Shown here: positions 24,921 to 33,233 of the stretch, piece after piece | How positions within the stretch are numbered: position 1 is the first letter of the stretch | Layout of the letters: each line of letters starts with the position of its first letter | Made by a program: the position numbers and the translations under genes | The notes under the pieces: generated by a model | The model's input: the letters and a program-made list of their open reading frames with translations, nothing else | What the model was told of the DNA's origin: nothing | The model's database searches: none | DNA from: an uncultured Lachnospiraceae bacterium | Lineage (GTDB): Bacteria; Bacillota; Clostridia; Lachnospirales; Lachnospiraceae | Length of the DNA stretch: 64,000 nucleotides | Direction: 5' to 3' | Assembly: GCA_900551115.1 (NCBI GenBank) | Contig: URUY01000015.1 | Span: forward strand, 25,185-89,184

Positions 24921-26189
24921 TTATTCCTGTACATATTCTGCTTTTACATAACCAATCTGTCCGTTATAAATAACCTTATACCATTCTCCTTCTTTTGCTA
25001 CCAGCTCAAGCACATCCCCGCCGGCTGCAATACCCAGCTTTTCTGCTGTCTGGCTGGCTGCCGCACGTATATTGACATTGGCGGTTGCCGTTACCGTGCC
25101 GATAGACTCTACGCCGCCTGCGCTTTCTGCAACATTTAAGAATTCCGACTTAATATAACCTTCACCGTCTTCATAGACGATTCTGCTCCAGCCATTTGCC
25201 TTCTGCTCCAAAACTTCAACCTTGGTACCGCCTGAAACTTTTCCCAGCCTATCGGCCTCTTCGCTGTCTGAGCTTCTTACATTTACTGTTGTGGTAGCAG
25301 TTGCATATACGGGCCCGGTCTGTTCGGGAGCCACCTCCGTACCGCTGCCGCCATTTTCTGTGCCACCGTTTTCTGTGCCGGCATCACTGCCGCTCACCGC
25401 ATCTGCGTTGCCGCCGCTTACCGTCACATCACCGCCGCTTACGTTTCCTGCCTGCTGCTGTGCCAAAATCTCTCCTGCAGCAGCCTTCACCTGATTTTCC
25501 ACCTCAGATATATAATTGAAAAGTTCGGGCTTCGCCACACAAATATCGTTGTATTCTACCGTAATTTTATTGCAAAGCTCAACCACATCATCCTGCAGAA
25601 TCACTTTCCTGATATATTCCGAAACTTCTTCGGGTACCTGTTCCTGATTAATGTAGAGTGAGCCGTCCTCTCTGGTACATACATAGAAAGACACGTAACC
25701 GGGCAGATAGTCCTCCGGATAATAGGACATAATCACTCTGGTATAGGCAATTACAATGTAGGAATTTGCTTCCGGTCCCGGTTTGGTATATACCTCTACC
25801 GCCGGATAGCTTTCGATATACTTGCCAAGCTCTTCAATACGAATCCGCTCCATATCGTCCAAGCTGCTCTGTATAGATGCTATCGTATCTGCATCACCGT
25901 TTGCCATGGCATCATAATAAGTTAAAATCAGCTCATTAACCTCAGGATATGCATTTAATTCCAGGGGCACATCCGGTACCTCAATCTCTGTTCCTGCTCC
26001 ATTTGCCGAAAGAGCCGCCGGTTCCGCTTCCACTCCCTTTGCTGCTTGTGCTTTATCAGAATTTGCTTTCAAGGCAATCGCTACCGTAACGGCAACTGCA
26101 GCAATCAATAATACCGGAAGCACTATCTTACCGTGAGCCAGTATAAACTCGCATACCTGCAATGTTTTTTCTTTGATTGTCTTTTTCAC
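24921..26189 (-). CDS. Membrane-anchored protein with two bacterial SH3 domains
   Basis: 422 residues. One uncleaved N-terminal helix (about 20-40) puts the rest outside the cell. A globular domain of about 190 residues follows, then a Gly/Ser/Asn-rich linker with SGGNADAVSGSD-like units, then two SH3b domains (about 295-350 and 362-422), each beginning TVNVRSS or NVNIRAA and ending with GYIKSEF or GYVKAEY. SH3b domains bind cell wall or peptides. No catalytic domain is evident. A hairpin and tRNA-Arg lie just upstream, so the gene may be read from the tRNA promoter. Confidence 0.82.
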   Translation of the reverse strand: MKKTIKEKTLQVCEFILAHGKIVLPVLLIAAVAVTVAIALKANSDKAQAAKGVEAEPAALSANGAGTEIEVPDVPLELNAYPEVNELILTYYDAMANGDADTIASIQSSLDDMERIRIEELGKYIESYPAVEVYTKPGPEANSYIVIAYTRVIMSYYPEDYLPGYVSFYVCTREDGSLYINQEQVPEEVSEYIRKVILQDDVVELCNKITVEYNDICVAKPELFNYISEVENQVKAAAGEILAQQQAGNVSGGDVTVSGGNADAVSGSDAGTENGGTENGGSGTEVAPEQTGPVYATATTTVNVRSSDSEEADRLGKVSGGTKVEVLEQKANGWSRIVYEDGEGYIKSEFLNVAESAGGVESIGTVTATANVNIRAAASQTAEKLGIAAGGDVLELVAKEGEWYKVIYNGQIGYVKAEYVQE

Positions 26190-26218
26190 ATTTTCACCTT
26201 TCCTTATTGAATGAATAC

Positions 26219-26251
26219 GGTCTGTGGTTGTTTAATAACAGCCCCAGACCG
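26219..26251 (-). promoter_or_regulatory. Stem-loop between tRNA-Arg and the SH3b gene
   Basis: CGGTCTG/CAGACCG closes a hairpin whose interior also pairs in part (GG.TGTT/AACA.CC). No T run follows, so it is a processing or leader structure rather than a strong terminator. Confidence 0.5.
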
Positions 26252-26254
26252 ATT

Positions 26255-26373
26255 GTCAGAGTGATGTAAATACAGCCGACAGGAATCGAACCTGCATTAA
26301 AGGCGTCGGAGGCCTTCGTTCTATCCATTAGACTACGGCTGCAAATATTACAAATTTGTTACATCACTCTGAC
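26255..26373. repeat. 15-bp perfect inverted repeat bracketing tRNA-Arg
   Basis: GTCAGAGTGATGTAA at 26255-26269 and its exact reverse complement at 26359-26373 flank the tRNA, one arm starting 2 bases past its 3' end. In the primary transcript leader and trailer could pair into one stem. Confidence 0.85.
26271..26342 (-). tRNA. tRNA-Arg (anticodon CCG)
   Basis: 72-nt cloverleaf: acceptor GCAGCCG pairing with CGGCTGT (terminal G:U), anticodon arm AAGGC-CTCCGAC-GCCTT with CCG at positions 34-36, and a T arm with GGTTCGATTCC. It reads CGG codons. The CCA end is not encoded. A 15-bp inverted repeat flanks it. Confidence 0.95.
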
Positions 26374-26374
26374 T

Positions 26375-26403
26375 ATGATATCACAAAAGGTCTGTTCTGT
26401 CCA
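26375..26403 (-). promoter_or_regulatory. Sigma-A promoter of tRNA-Arg
   Basis: TGGACA (26403-26398), 17-bp spacer, TATCAT (26380-26375), both 5 of 6 matches, about 33 bp upstream of the mature tRNA. Confidence 0.7.
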
Positions 26404-26454
26404 GTCATCTTTTTTCTATTTTTTTGGTTTTTTCTGGTATATTTTTTAAGACTT

Positions 26455-27378
26455 TCAGATTAATGATACTTCGTTTTTAGATATATCGAAATAATAGATA
26501 TTGTCAGACAGCTGTTCTTCCAGTAAAACATGGTCAGCATTAATCTCCCGCACCATATTTTTTAAGGTTTCCGGCTCCTCCCTGCCGCTTTCGGGTATCA
26601 GTATCAGTTCATGGACGGAGCTTGGCAGTATGTAAAAGCTTTTTCCGCATCTGTCGGAAAAGCTTTTCAGCATTTCTTCAAAGCAGATGCACGCAGCACC
26701 GAAATACCGTCCCCGCAAAGTCATGATGTACATGGGAATTTCCTGCTCCGTACGATTGTCCAGCATGTTTTTAAGCTGCCTTGTATCTGCCGTCTCAAGC
26801 TGCTCCTCCATCATTTCCAACAGTATTTCATCCATGCTCCGTACTTCCGCTCCCAGTTTTTTAAGCGTATTTTCTCTTGCGTCCGCAAACAGCTCTTCTT
26901 CAGAAATCCCCCATTTATCCAAATGTCCGATTTCTATCTGGATGGAGCCTCTTCCAAGGAAATCATTCATATACGCATAATAGCACACCACCGCCAAATC
27001 CAAAAATCGCTTGTGGGGCAGATTGTGAAGCAGCTTTCTGTTTTTATCGTAATGAATTACTTTTTGGAAAATTCTTCCTCTCACGGCATTGTAATCCATA
27101 AAAAAATCCAGATTGATTTCATGGCTCACCTTATTTTCTTCATATATTTTTATAATTTCATGGACAATACTTCCAAAGGGCTTGCCCCGTCTGTATTCCT
27201 CGTAAAAGGCATCCAGATAAATCGTCGGGGAAATTGCCTCTCCTGCCCCCGTAATAATAATTCCGTGCAGGATAACACCGTTATTTTTTATGACTTCTTT
27301 TGTTTCCGCACTTCCCAAATCACCTAAAAACCGACAGATACTGTTTTTTGTTTTTTCAATAAATTCATTAAACTCCAT
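26455..27378 (-). CDS. DUF5688-like protein
   Basis: 307 residues, no membrane segment. The N-terminal pattern KNNGVILHGIIITG and ISPTIYLDAFYEEYRRG fits my memory of DUF5688, a family largely confined to Lachnospiraceae with no known role. The C-terminal half holds LPSSVHELILIP, another conserved-looking block. RBS GAGAGGAAAATGT lies before the ATG. It is the last gene after efp on the same strand, with an efp terminator downstream of efp at 27421-27452, so it is probably transcribed separately. Confidence 0.7.
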   Translation of the reverse strand: MEFNEFIEKTKNSICRFLGDLGSAETKEVIKNNGVILHGIIITGAGEAISPTIYLDAFYEEYRRGKPFGSIVHEIIKIYEENKVSHEINLDFFMDYNAVRGRIFQKVIHYDKNRKLLHNLPHKRFLDLAVVCYYAYMNDFLGRGSIQIEIGHLDKWGISEEELFADARENTLKKLGAEVRSMDEILLEMMEEQLETADTRQLKNMLDNRTEQEIPMYIMTLRGRYFGAACICFEEMLKSFSDRCGKSFYILPSSVHELILIPESGREEPETLKNMVREINADHVLLEEQLSDNIYYFDISKNEVSLI

Positions 27379-27420
27379 ACATTTTCCTCTCTTTTTTTAA
27401 TATATCAATATATAAAAGCA

Positions 27421-27452
27421 AAAAAAGACAATAGAAATAATTCTATTGTCTT
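27421..27452 (-). terminator. Terminator of efp
   Basis: Perfect 12-bp stem AAGACAATAGAA/TTCTATTGTCTT with a four-base loop and a T run on the minus strand. Confidence 0.88.
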
Positions 27453-27481
27453 AACGGCTTATTATTTATGGAAAAGAAAAC

Positions 27482-28039
27482 CTATACTCTGGAGAGATAT
27501 TCACCTGTTCTGGTATCAATCTTTATCTTGTCTCCCTGGTTTACGAACAGGGGAACATTTACGTTTGCGCCTGTTTCTACAGTTGCAGGCTTTGTAGCGC
27601 CTGTTGCGGTATCACCCTTAAAGCCGGGTTCTGTATCTGTAATCTCCAGTTCTACAAACAAAGGAGGCTCTACGGCAAATACGTTGCCGTTGTGAGAACA
27701 TACCTTACACATCTCATTCTCTTTTACGAATGTCAGCGCATCACCAATTGCATCGCTGTTTAATGCAATCTGCTCATAGCTTTCAACATCCATAAAGTGG
27801 AATAAATCTCCGTCAGAATATAAATACTGCATATCTTTTCTGTCAATACGTGCCTGAGGGCATTTTTCGGTAGGTCTGAAGGTCTTCTCCACTACACCGC
27901 CGCTCTTAATATTTTTCAACTTGGTTCTTACAAATGCTGCACCTTTACCGGGCTTCACATGCTGGAACTCAATAATCTGGTAAATATTGTTATCTAATTC
28001 AATCGTAATACCATTTCTGAAATCACCTGCAGAAATCAT
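27482..28039 (-). CDS. efp: Translation elongation factor P
   Basis: 185 residues from the ATG at 28039 (site AGGAGG), the standard EF-P length. Three beta-barrel domains; it binds stalled ribosomes between P and E sites and rescues polyproline synthesis. Lys32 in KPGKGAAF is the residue modified in Bacillus-type EF-P, and the Pro-flanked loop is intact. It follows aroQ at 95 bp, the last of the yqeG-aroE-aroK-aroQ-efp series, an arrangement often seen in Firmicutes. Confidence 0.96.
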   Translation of the reverse strand: MISAGDFRNGITIELDNNIYQIIEFQHVKPGKGAAFVRTKLKNIKSGGVVEKTFRPTEKCPQARIDRKDMQYLYSDGDLFHFMDVESYEQIALNSDAIGDALTFVKENEMCKVCSHNGNVFAVEPPLFVELEITDTEPGFKGDTATGATKPATVETGANVNVPLFVNQGDKIKIDTRTGEYLSRV

Positions 28040-28133
28040 AAAAAACATTCCTCCTAAAATTGTCACGTTTTAATTCATTTTATAGTGTATACTAAGAAAT
28101 ACTATTTTTCAACTCTTTTTTTCAATTCTTTCG

Positions 28134-28580
28134 TTATTCTTTACCTTCTGATGCCAAAAGAATCACTTTATCTATGGCAAGGAGATATCCTTCAAGCCCT
28201 TTCCCGTAAATCTGCTCATCGCATGCAGGTCTGGTTACGGAGGTTCTGCGGAACTCCTCTCTTGCCGTTATGTCGGAAATATGGATTTCCACCTTTGGCA
28301 CAGAAACGCTTTTCAAGGCATCATGGATGGCATAGCTGTAATGGGTATATGCCCCCGGATTGATAACAATGCCTTCCGTCCCATCAAAATAAGCATCCTG
28401 AATCCTGTCAATAATAGCTCCCTCATGGTTGCTCTGGAATACCTCAATGGTACTGCCGGTTTCCTCTCCCTTGCCCGCTATCATATTTAACAGATAATCA
28501 TAATCCTGCGCACCGTACACATTTTTTTCCCTGATTCCCAAAAAATTAATATTAGGTCCGTTAATTACCAAAATTTTCAT
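28134..28580 (-). CDS. aroQ: 3-dehydroquinate dehydratase, type II
   Basis: 148 residues, the normal type II subunit of a dodecamer. It removes water from 3-dehydroquinate to give 3-dehydroshikimate. The active-site segments NGPNINFLGIRE, the Asn/His of FQSNHEGAIID, the loop INPGAYTHYS and VEIHISD are all present. It lies three bases after aroK. Confidence 0.95.
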   Translation of the reverse strand: MKILVINGPNINFLGIREKNVYGAQDYDYLLNMIAGKGEETGSTIEVFQSNHEGAIIDRIQDAYFDGTEGIVINPGAYTHYSYAIHDALKSVSVPKVEIHISDITAREEFRRTSVTRPACDEQIYGKGLEGYLLAIDKVILLASEGKE

Positions 28581-28583
28581 CTT

Positions 28584-29120
28584 TCAGTCTTTTCCTCCTG
28601 TCACAATCCCCTTTGTCTTTATTTTTTTCTGAATTTCCGCCAGCACCTGTTCCATATTTTTGCCGTCCACGTCCACAATGATATCTGCCGCTTCCTCATA
28701 GACCGGTTCTCTTTTCTTCAGAAGCTCTTCTATCTTTTCATATGGATTTTCACATTGCAAAAGCGGCCTTGCGGTATCATTTTTTAACCGCTCCCACACA
28801 CCCTTTGCAGAAATCCTAAGATAAACCACCGTTCCCAATTTTTTAAGAAGCGCATGGTTTTCTTTCTTCATGGGAAGCCCGCCTCCTGTTGCAATAATCT
28901 TCTTTTCCTTTACCGCAAGCAGCTCCTTTAAACAGTCTGTTTCCATCTGTCTGAAGGCAGTCTCTCCCTTTTCCCGAAAAATATCAGCAATGCTCTGCTT
29001 TTCCTTTTTTTCAATCAGCTTGTCCGTATCCTCCACAATCCGGCGCAGCCTGTAGGAAAGACGGATGCCCACCGTAGATTTTCCGCTTCCCATAAATCCA
29101 ATCAGAATTACATTTTTCAT
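28584..29120 (-). CDS. aroK: Shikimate kinase
   Basis: 178 residues. P-loop GFMGSGKSTVG at the N-terminus, the shikimate-binding residues in VEDTDKLIEKKEKQSIADIF and ATGGGLP, and the lid region NDTARPLL. It phosphorylates shikimate at O3. Its ATG overlaps the aroE stop by four bases (ATGA), a sign of coupled translation. Confidence 0.95.
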   Translation of the reverse strand: MKNVILIGFMGSGKSTVGIRLSYRLRRIVEDTDKLIEKKEKQSIADIFREKGETAFRQMETDCLKELLAVKEKKIIATGGGLPMKKENHALLKKLGTVVYLRISAKGVWERLKNDTARPLLQCENPYEKIEELLKKREPVYEEAADIIVDVDGKNMEQVLAEIQKKIKTKGIVTGGKD

Positions 29121-29974
29121 ATGCTTTCCTTTAATCTCTCGTAAACCGCGTCTGCCTGTGCCTCTGAAATCTTACAGTCATTCCACAATTCAAATGCAAT
29201 AATCCCCTGATATAAAAGCATTTTTAAGCCGCAGAACGCCTGTCCGCCCGCTTCCTGCACCATTTTCATAAATCGCGTCTTAAAGGGGTTATAAATCAAG
29301 TCATAGCCTGTATGAATACACTTGTAAAAACCGCTGTCGGTAATCACAGCCTCCTCCGTATGCGGGTACATTCCCACATTGGTTGCCTGTATGGCAAGAT
29401 ATTTTTCACCGGAAAGCTTTTTGTATTCTGAAAGCGCAAGAGCTTTGGCTACCCTTCTGCCTGCATAGCTGTTTACTTCTTCTGCAATAGCTTCTGCCTT
29501 TTCTGCTGTCCGGTTTAATATATAAATCTTTTCTGCCTTATCACAGAGCATAACGGCCACCGCTCTGGCTACTCCGCCGGCTCCCAATATAATGACCTTT
29601 TCTCCGTCCACCCCTATGCCATCGCTTAACATGGCGCGGTATAATCCCGGCATATCCGTATTATAGCCCTTATATCCGTCTCCGGTCCTTACCAGTGTAT
29701 TTACTGCGCCGATTTTTTCTGCCAGTGCATCTAACCCGCTTAAAAAAGGCAGTACCTTTTCCTTGTGGGGAACCGTTATGTTAAGCCCTTGTATATTTAA
29801 CGAAAAGGCGCCTCCTACTGCATCCCCAAGGGCTTTTGCTTCTACCTTAAAGGGTACATAAACCAGATTTTTTCCGGTAATTTCCGCCAGCGTATTATGG
29901 ATAACGGGCGAAAGCGTGTGTTCCACCGGATTTCCGATAAGTCCGCAGGTCTTTGTCAGTCCGTCTGTTTTCAT
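29117..29974 (-). CDS. aroE: Shikimate dehydrogenase
   Basis: 285 residues. The substrate domain has GNPVEHTLSPVIHN and the catalytic Lys in NITVPHKEKV; the nucleotide domain has GAGGVARAVA and LNRTAEKAE, the Asn-Arg-Thr signature of NADPH specificity. It reduces 3-dehydroshikimate. It starts two bases after yqeG and overlaps aroK. Confidence 0.95.
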   Translation of the reverse strand: MKTDGLTKTCGLIGNPVEHTLSPVIHNTLAEITGKNLVYVPFKVEAKALGDAVGGAFSLNIQGLNITVPHKEKVLPFLSGLDALAEKIGAVNTLVRTGDGYKGYNTDMPGLYRAMLSDGIGVDGEKVIILGAGGVARAVAVMLCDKAEKIYILNRTAEKAEAIAEEVNSYAGRRVAKALALSEYKKLSGEKYLAIQATNVGMYPHTEEAVITDSGFYKCIHTGYDLIYNPFKTRFMKMVQEAGGQAFCGLKMLLYQGIIAFELWNDCKISEAQADAVYERLKESI

Positions 29975-29976
29975 GC

Positions 29977-30474
29977 CTATGCCTTTCTTCTGTGATAAAA
30001 AAACAATACGATTTTTTCCAGATACCGCTTTAACACAATCTGAATTTCTTCCTTCGGGTGGATAGGGCTTACCAGCCAGGTCTCTATGCCTGCCTTTTTT
30101 GCGCCCCAGACATCCGTAAAAAGCTGGTCACCTACGAACATGGTACTCTCAGGCCGGGTTTCCATTTTTTCCATTGCCCTTTGATACCCTTTTACTCCCG
30201 GCTTTCCTGCCTTATATATATAGTTTACTTTTACCGCATCATTAAACAGCTTTACTCTGGGTTCCTTGTTGTTTGACAAAAGCATAATACGGAATCCCCT
30301 TTTTTTCAAGCGCTCAAAAAGAGCCACGGCCCGCTCGTCTGCAGGCGCTCCGTGAGGCACCAGTGTATTGTCGATATCAAAAATAATACCGCGGAAGCCG
30401 TCCTCATACAGCTTCTCATAATTTATGGTATATGCTGATTCCACCTCATGATGGGGATAAAATCTTTTAAACAT
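29977..30474 (-). CDS. yqeG: YqeG family HAD-type phosphatase
   Basis: 165 residues. HAD motif I FDIDNTLVPHG, motif II LLSNN, the Lys of KAGKPGVKGYQ and motif III FVGDQLFTDVWGA are complete. Homologues occur beside shikimate or ribosome-assembly genes in many Firmicutes; a phosphatidylglycerophosphate phosphatase activity is known for a related eukaryotic group but not proven here. It is the first gene of the aro series. Confidence 0.9.
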   Translation of the reverse strand: MFKRFYPHHEVESAYTINYEKLYEDGFRGIIFDIDNTLVPHGAPADERAVALFERLKKRGFRIMLLSNNKEPRVKLFNDAVKVNYIYKAGKPGVKGYQRAMEKMETRPESTMFVGDQLFTDVWGAKKAGIETWLVSPIHPKEEIQIVLKRYLEKIVLFFYHRRKA

Positions 30475-30530
30475 GTCCGTTCCTCATTCCCGTTTATTTT
30501 TGCCGCATTTTCCCTGCTGCAGGGAAGCGT

Positions 30531-30560
30531 AAAAAACAGCATGTGCAAAACACATGCTGC
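30531..30560 (-). terminator. Terminator after the 141-residue protein gene
   Basis: CAGCATGTG/CACATGCTG stem, short A-rich loop, then six T residues on the minus strand. Confidence 0.85.
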
Positions 30561-30568
30561 TTCAGTCT

Positions 30569-30994
30569 TTAAAATTTTAAAAATACGCTGCCATCTTCTC
30601 CGTTGTTTTTCGGAAACAGATTTTTCGCATTCCCTACAAAATACTGATACTGCTGCAACACCTGATCCTTCTGCATATCAGATATGGCCTTCTGCATATC
30701 CAAAGAAGCAATGTCACTGTCCCTTCCAATATATCCGTAATCTTCACCGGCATTAAAGGTAAGGGATATCTCGTTTATATCTACTGCTTTAGGCACTGCA
30801 GGCTGTTTTTCTTCTATGGAAAGGTCGATGCCCGGGCTTAATTCCTGTACCCTGACATTTTCATCCTGTACGGTCTGCTCTAAACCGGGAACTGCTTCTG
30901 CCTTTTTTAGCTGCTCCGGGTCCACAGACGGAATCTCCGGCACCCTGTAATTGTAAAACAGACTGCTGTAATCAGATATTCCTCCTACTCCCAT
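30569..30994 (-). CDS. Small acidic protein of unknown function
   Basis: 141 residues from the ATG at 30994, which has AAGGAGGTGATGTC; an earlier in-frame start lacks this. It begins MGVGGISDYSSLFYNY, has a central disordered Glu/Pro/Val-rich part and a C-terminal block with DYGYIGRDSDIASLDMQ and VLQQYQYFVGNAKN. No signal peptide or membrane helix. I know no family; the last block resembles short helical export-related motifs but no claim is made. Confidence 0.6.
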   Translation of the reverse strand: MGVGGISDYSSLFYNYRVPEIPSVDPEQLKKAEAVPGLEQTVQDENVRVQELSPGIDLSIEEKQPAVPKAVDINEISLTFNAGEDYGYIGRDSDIASLDMQKAISDMQKDQVLQQYQYFVGNAKNLFPKNNGEDGSVFLKF

Positions 30995-31068
30995 GACATC
31001 ACCTCCTTCACTCTTTTCTCTTTGCAATATGTATATCGGTTCGCCTTATGCAGACTTTAACCCCGCTG

Positions 31069-31524
31069 CTATTTTTCTTTTAAAACACTCTTTAATTCGT
31101 CCATAAAGGTATTGATATCTTTAAATTCACGATAGACGGAAGCAAAACGGACATACGCTACCGCGTCAAGATCCTTTAGCTTATTCATAACAAGCTCTCC
31201 GATTGCCTGACTGGGAATCTCCTTTTCTTCCATATTGAAAACCTCTGTCTCCACCTCGTCTACAAGCTGTGTAATCTGACTGGCACTGACCGGTCTCTTG
31301 TGACATGCCCGAAGGACGCCTGCCTCAATTTTAGCCCGGTCATAGGTTTCCCTGTTGTTATCCTTTTTAATGATAATAAGCGGAATCGTTTCAATCTTTT
31401 CATATGTGGTAAAGCGCTTGTCACATTCATCACAAACACGCCGTCTGCGAATGGAATTATTATCCTCCGCCGGTCTGGAATCAATTACTCTGGTATTTTC
31501 ATGGCCACAAAAAGGACATTTCAT
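31069..31524 (-). CDS. nrdR: Transcriptional repressor NrdR
   Basis: 151 residues. An N-terminal zinc ribbon (MKCPFCGHENT then RRVCDECDKRFTTYE) is followed by an ATP-cone domain (DRAKIEAGVLRACHKRPVS). NrdR senses ATP/dATP and represses ribonucleotide reductase genes through NrdR boxes. The start at 31524 is the one that aligns with the family; a start 21 bases earlier adds a non-conserved tail. It lies 110 bp after ylmC and upstream of the small acidic protein. Confidence 0.95.
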   Translation of the reverse strand: MKCPFCGHENTRVIDSRPAEDNNSIRRRRVCDECDKRFTTYEKIETIPLIIIKKDNNRETYDRAKIEAGVLRACHKRPVSASQITQLVDEVETEVFNMEEKEIPSQAIGELVMNKLKDLDAVAYVRFASVYREFKDINTFMDELKSVLKEK

Positions 31525-31634
31525 GCTCCCTACCCCCTGTAACAATTCGGGCAGACTCCTCCACCCTCTTTTTCATTTATTATATTGCACCCACAAAATT
31601 ATGTCAACTTTTTTCAGTCTTTTTCTGCTTTTTC

Positions 31635-31871
31635 TCAATCTATGCAGATATCTACCAAAATAATATCCGGCCCTATCTGTTTGATATCCCGGCAGAGAAT
31701 CTCATAATCGGATTCACACTTAAAAAAGTTCTCCCATTTATTGCCTCTGGGCACAAACAGCTTGCAGATACAGCAGTTTTTTTCATCAAACTCCAAATCA
31801 CTTACTCTTCCGAGCAGTCTGCAGTCCCTTATATTTATGACCTTCTTACATTTTAACTCCGAAAAAAGCAT
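31635..31871 (-). CDS. ylmC: YlmC/YmxH family sporulation-associated protein (PRC barrel)
   Basis: 78 residues, a single PRC-barrel-like domain (LKCKKVINIRDCRLLGRVSD). Family members sit by sigG or in sporulation clusters of Firmicutes, and the neighbour here is sigG, divergently transcribed. I take the ATG at 31871, nine bases after AAGGTG; a GTG at 31880 is an alternative. The role is unknown. Confidence 0.8.
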   Translation of the reverse strand: MLFSELKCKKVINIRDCRLLGRVSDLEFDEKNCCICKLFVPRGNKWENFFKCESDYEILCRDIKQIGPDIILVDICID

Positions 31872-31970
31872 GGCCCACACCTTGCTGCATCAGTAAAAAA
31901 AAGCTCCGATGCAGTCCTTTTTTTACAGTATATGACCGGCGGAAGAATTTGACACACCTTGCGGCTGCCT

Positions 31971-32000
31971 GCATAAAGCATCCCTCCGCCGCGCATACTA
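31971..32000 (+). promoter_or_regulatory. Sigma-G (or sigma-F) promoter of sigG
   Basis: GCATA (31971-31975), 18-bp spacer and CATACTA (31994-32000) fit the Bacillus sigma-G consensus gHATR/CATNHTA. It lies 68 bp before the sigG start, so sigG probably activates itself in the forespore. Confidence 0.7.
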
Positions 32001-32067
32001 TAACTGTTCCGAAGATAAAAAAACAAATACACTCCCGCATGCAAAAAAAATTGGAGGCATTAAAACT

Positions 32068-32847
32068 ATGGCACAAGGTAAAGTAGAAATCTGCGGCGTC
32101 AACACGTCAAAGCTCCCCCTGTTAAAACCCGCAGAAAAAGATGCTCTCTTTTCCCGTATTGCAGAGGGTGACAAAGAGGCTCGCGAACAGTACATCAAAG
32201 GGAATTTGCGTTTGGTACTAAGCGTTATCAAACGGTTTTCCTCAAGCAATGAAAACGTGGATGACCTGTTTCAGATCGGCTGCATCGGACTGATAAAGGC
32301 CATTGATAATTTCGATTCCACTCTTAATGTGAAATTTTCCACCTATGCCGTACCCATGATCATCGGCGAGATAAGACGGTTTTTACGGGATAACAACGCC
32401 ATACGTGTTTCGCGCTCTTTAAAGGATGTAGCTTATAAGGCTATTTATGCCAAAGAAGCGCTTATCCGTAAAAACTTACGGGAACCGTCCATTGAAGAGG
32501 TTGCTTCTGAAATCGGCATTGCAAAGGAGGATATCTCTTATGCGCTGGATGCCATCCAGAATCCCATGAGCCTTTACGAACCGATTTATACGGACGGCGG
32601 CGATACCCTTTATGTCATGGACCAGATCAGTGATAAAAAAAATAAGGAAGAGACCTGGGTGGAACATCTCTCCCTCAGTGAAGCCATGAAACGTCTGAAC
32701 AAAAGGGAACATGAAATCATCTCCCTGCGTTTCTTTTCCGGTAAAACCCAAATGGAGGTTGCGGAAATGATAGGTATTTCCCAGGCACAGGTTTCCCGTC
32801 TGGAGAAAAACGCCCTGCGCTGTATGCGCAGCTATCTGACTGTATGA
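32068..32847 (+). CDS. sigG: RNA polymerase sporulation sigma factor SigG
   Basis: 259 residues. The diagnostic N-terminus KVEICGVNTSKLPLL is followed by region 1.2/2 (NLRLVLSVIKRF, FQIGCIGLIKAIDNFD, KFSTYAVPMIIGEIRRFLRD), region 3 and region 4 (QMEVAEMIGISQAQVSRLEK). It drives late forespore genes after engulfment. GGAGG lies ten bases before the ATG. Unlike the usual spoIIGA-sigE-sigG order it is on the opposite strand, convergent with sigE, and separated by a small gene. Confidence 0.97.
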   Translation: MAQGKVEICGVNTSKLPLLKPAEKDALFSRIAEGDKEAREQYIKGNLRLVLSVIKRFSSSNENVDDLFQIGCIGLIKAIDNFDSTLNVKFSTYAVPMIIGEIRRFLRDNNAIRVSRSLKDVAYKAIYAKEALIRKNLREPSIEEVASEIGIAKEDISYALDAIQNPMSLYEPIYTDGGDTLYVMDQISDKKNKEETWVEHLSLSEAMKRLNKREHEIISLRFFSGKTQMEVAEMIGISQAQVSRLEKNALRCMRSYLTV

Positions 32848-32849
32848 CG

Positions 32850-33137
32850 CTATTTTGCAGCCTGTAAAAATCTCTCCTCCTTCATTTCAAAGAGCCGGTC
32901 ATTCATCCAGGCAACGGCGTCTGTGATACCGTCCTCGGAAAAGTCAAATTCTTCGTGCTGCTTCTTGTCCCCGGGAGTAGTCACGAAGTTAAACGGCTCC
33001 GGCCAGACTGTTGCAAGAAGTCTTTTACCCGTTTCCTTTGCCGCTCCTTCCAGCCTGTAGCGCATTCCCTCATGACTGCCCGTATATTCTGTCTTTTTTA
33101 AATATTCAAGTGACAATACGTCTTCTCTTTTAATCAT
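32850..33137 (-). CDS. Small conserved-looking protein of unknown function
   Basis: 95 residues from the ATG at 33137 (site GAGGAGAG). Begins MIKREDVLSLEYLKK and contains MRYRLEGAAK and LATVWPEPFNFVTTP. The composition is typical of a real cytoplasmic protein. It is convergent with sigG with a two-base gap. I recall similar proteins near sigE in Lachnospiraceae but cannot name a family. Confidence 0.6.
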   Translation of the reverse strand: MIKREDVLSLEYLKKTEYTGSHEGMRYRLEGAAKETGKRLLATVWPEPFNFVTTPGDKKQHEEFDFSEDGITDAVAWMNDRLFEMKEERFLQAAK

Positions 33138-33233
33138 AAGTATCTCTCCTCTTCTTCTAAGTATAGCATATCCTCTCCCTTTGTGCAAAATCATGCCTTC
33201 ACCATCATCCCCCTGAAAATGCGCAAGCTCAAA

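Noticed and set aside
31927..31952. Sigma-E-like promoter for ylmC (CATATACT with TCAAATT)
   Set aside because: The -10 is good but the spacer is only 11 bp, too short for sigma-E; not listed as a feature.
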